From Notolepis coatsorum (lineage: Eukaryota > Chordata > Actinopteri > Aulopiformes > Paralepididae): DNA of 64,000 nucleotides. The notes beneath the pieces are model-generated. The model was not told the origin of the DNA. It worked only from the letters and a program-made list of their open reading frames with translations, and did no database searches. A program made the translations under genes and the position numbers. The stretch covers positions 124,039,943-124,103,942 of the forward strand of contig OZ020588.1 of NCBI GenBank assembly GCA_963971535.1, read 5' to 3'. Below are positions 60,741 through 64,000 of the stretch, one piece after another; positions within the stretch are counted from its first letter, which is position 1, and the number at the start of each line of letters is the position of its first letter.

Positions 60741-60925
60741 CACATAGAACTGTTGTTGGGAATAGTAGTTCCCCCCGAACAATATATAGTGTGGCACTTC
60801 CTGCCACCGGCATTCATTCTTACTATCGACTCGACTACGTCGACTTGTTGTTACGCTGATGATTAGTAAAGGAATTAGGTTCAACTTCGAGACACCGCCT
60901 CCGACTCCTTTCTCTCAGTGCTACA
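60721..60925 (+). repeat. 3' LTR of the Gypsy element
   Basis: Pairs with 56663-56867; differences include cactga/cataga near 60745 and cgctaca/tgctaca at the end. Confidence 0.93.
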
Positions 60926-62725
<1,800 letters not shown>

Positions 62726-62848
62726 GGCCTGATATTCTATAATCATATTTCAAATTGCATGTGTCCGGATGGCATAATTCAGTACTGTATCTACAAAACC
62801 TTCTGTTTAATCATCTTCCCTTTATTAATTTGAGCATGGCGTTATTCA
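62726..62848. repeat. Copy of inner part of the 1252-2001 hAT element
   Basis: aggcctgatattctataatc through ttaatttgagcatggcgtta matches 1353-1503 apart from a short deletion and a few substitutions. Ends not defined. Confidence 0.7.
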
Positions 62849-63107
62849 AGTCAAGTCAAGTCAAGAGTTTTATTTGTCACGGCATACAAGCATACAGTGA
62901 AATGCAGGGGGTCTTGCCTGCAACAATTGTGCAATAATACAATATAAGAATAGGATGAGAATAAGACATTTGTGCAACAATACAAGTAATAAGAATAAGA
63001 CATAACAGGTATATGTACATAAAGTTTACAAAAAGCATGGTAAGACATGCTGAGGTCCTGCGATAGTGCATACACTGTTAGCTACGGATGATGCACTGGG
63101 GCTTATG
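62849..63107 (-). mobile_element. LINE 3' end, same family as 47472-49073
   Basis: A caagt tandem tail then agagttttatttgtcacggc through cactgttagctacggatgat, matching 47483-47715. Cut at 63108 by the LTR. Confidence 0.8.
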
Positions 63108-63518
63108 TGTTACGAACGGGTAAGTGACTTCCAAGTTGTCGAGAAGAAGAACGAGACGGAGAATGTTTTACTCTTCCAAAACAGCTGTACTGTTTATTAA
63201 CAGGGAAAAGCGTATAATATAAACAGGGAGAAAGACAATATGTCTGTGCTTGTCCAGCTGTAGGTACGTCCGTAGGATTAGGTGAAGCTCTAGCAAAGGA
63301 CAAGGAATAGAGCAAATGTTAAATAGGTCACATACTCAACATTCCACGCTGTCAATGAGTGACAGCAGTCTGACAACCAATGACAGCACCCAGGTGTGAC
63401 AGACAATTAGTGATGACAGCAATCAGTGGTGACATACAAGGTGAACCCATAACAACAGGAGTGACCCAGGTAGACAGTGGGATACAATCCTAAGGAGGAG
63501 TGTCTCTCGAACGTTACA
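63108..63518 (-). repeat. 3' LTR of a chromodomain Gypsy element
   Basis: Read on the - strand it starts TGTAACGTTCGAGAG (63518) and ends CGTTCGTAACA (63108), 411 bp. A purine-rich tract (cggggtgggata) precedes it at 63519-63535. The other LTR is outside the window, so the boundary rests on TG/CA ends and the adjoining pol. Confidence 0.75.
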
Positions 63519-63549
63519 GTATCCCACCCCGACGAACGGCACCTGACGT

Positions 63550-63999
63550 TCACCTAGGGGCCTCGGGATGCAGCCGCCAGAAATCATCGATCAGGCTGGG
63601 ATCTAATATGTCCCGTTGAGGCACCCAAGAACGCTCTTCTACCCCGTACCCCTCCCAATCCACCAAGAACTGAAACCCCCTAACCCTCCGCCTACAACTC
63701 AGGATTCTCCGCACCGTATAGACAGGCTGACCGTCAATAATGCGGGGCGGAGGAACCGCAGGGAGTGGCGGGGACAACGGCGATGAGAGGAATGGCTTCA
63801 ACAGGGACACATGAAACGTCGGATGGACCCTCATAGAGGCCGGAAGGCGTAGCCTGTAAGCCATAGGATTCACCCGACGCACCACTTTAAAGGGCCCTAT
63901 AAAGCGAGGAGCCAGCTTCCTGGACTCCACCCGGAGAGGGAGATCACGAGTGGAAAGCCAAACCCGCTGTCCCGGATGGAAAACCGGAGCCGGACGACA
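63550..63999 (-). CDS. Chromovirus-type Gypsy integrase C-terminal region with chromodomain (partial)
   Basis: An open - strand frame entering from beyond the window and ending at the stop next to 63550. It starts [20 protein letters not shown], then [20 protein letters not shown] (the GPY/F-type module), [12 protein letters not shown] and the chromodomain: [53 protein letters not shown]. Chromodomains at the integrase end are thought to guide insertion toward modified chromatin. The visible 150 codons have no break, and the 3' LTR follows 32 bp downstream, so this may belong to a fairly young element. Confidence 0.9.
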   Translation of the reverse strand, partial: CRPAPVFHPGQRVWLSTRDLPLRVESRKLAPRFIGPFKVVRRVNPMAYRLRLPASMRVHPTFHVSLLKPFLSSPLSPPLPAVPPPRIIDGQPVYTVRRILSCRRRVRGFQFLVDWEGYGVEERSWVPQRDILDPSLIDDFWRLHPEAPR

Positions 64000-64000
64000 C

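Larger units (their letters stand above)
56663..60925 (+). mobile_element. Ty3/Gypsy LTR retrotransposon, defective
   Basis: Two 205-bp LTRs (56663-56867 and 60721-60925) with TG/CA ends and TTAT flanks (56659-56662 and 60926-60929; attat if the LTR is read one base shorter). The primer site follows the 5' LTR and a purine-rich tract (gggggggctt) precedes the 3' LTR. I count 8 differences between the LTRs, about 96% identity. Gag and pol are present but broken. Confidence 0.95.

Overview
The window looks like a teleost fish chromosome segment made almost entirely of transposable elements. Evidence for this is the mix present: fish-type hAT, piggyBac and Harbinger-like DNA elements, L2/CR1-like and Tx1-clade LINEs, a DIRS-type element, Ty3/Gypsy LTR elements, a tRNA-derived SINE and very dense microsatellites. 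I recognise no host protein-coding gene, functional tRNA, rRNA or CRISPR array. Most long open frames are microsatellite translations, shadows or damaged transposon proteins. There is one assembly gap (2316-2515).

Layout. 1-2900: hAT-type non-autonomous elements, a minisatellite and TCTG/CT microsatellites around the gap. 2905-13328: a Tx1-clade LINE on the + strand, broken by an antisense 5'-truncated LINE (4684-6440) and by a 4.96-kb DIRS-type element (7165-12124). The DIRS element is recognised by its inverted ends and by an internal region complementary to its joined ends. 13329-19835: a large inverted duplication with arms of 2.5-3.3 kb. The left arm carries piggyBac-like, LINE-tail and hAT insertions whose empty sites survive in the right arm. 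19836-23490: LINE fragment, ATT array and unassigned DNA.

23491-49330 is the most intricate part. A damaged hAT/ZBED-like transposase gene on the + strand is spread over about 24 kb by later insertions: hAT-A (25755-39147, target duplication cctgcatg), an LTR element without recognisable genes (39327-46991, two 1178-bp LTRs differing by one base by eye, target duplication cagg) and an antisense LINE (47472-49073). hAT-A itself contains hAT-B (26240-36327, duplication ccttaaac) and, within its own right terminal repeat, hAT-C (37592-39136, duplication gtctgccc). hAT-B holds a nearly full-length L2-type LINE with tandem 283-bp 5' monomers and a SINE split by a Harbinger-like element, which in turn carries a 74-bp piggyBac-like element.

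49410-56660: a 197-bp tandem array, a LINE end, a piggyBac-type element, a probable solo LTR split by a hAT element, and a second hAT element with a perfect target duplication. 56663-60925: a complete-ended but defective Ty3/Gypsy element. 60926-63107: microsatellites, isolated hAT-like ends and a LINE tail. 63108-63999: the 3' end of a chromodomain Gypsy element on the - strand that runs off the window.

The elements do not form one pathway. They record a succession of insertions whose relative order can be read from nesting, target duplications and empty sites. All identity and age statements are by-eye readings, not computed alignments.
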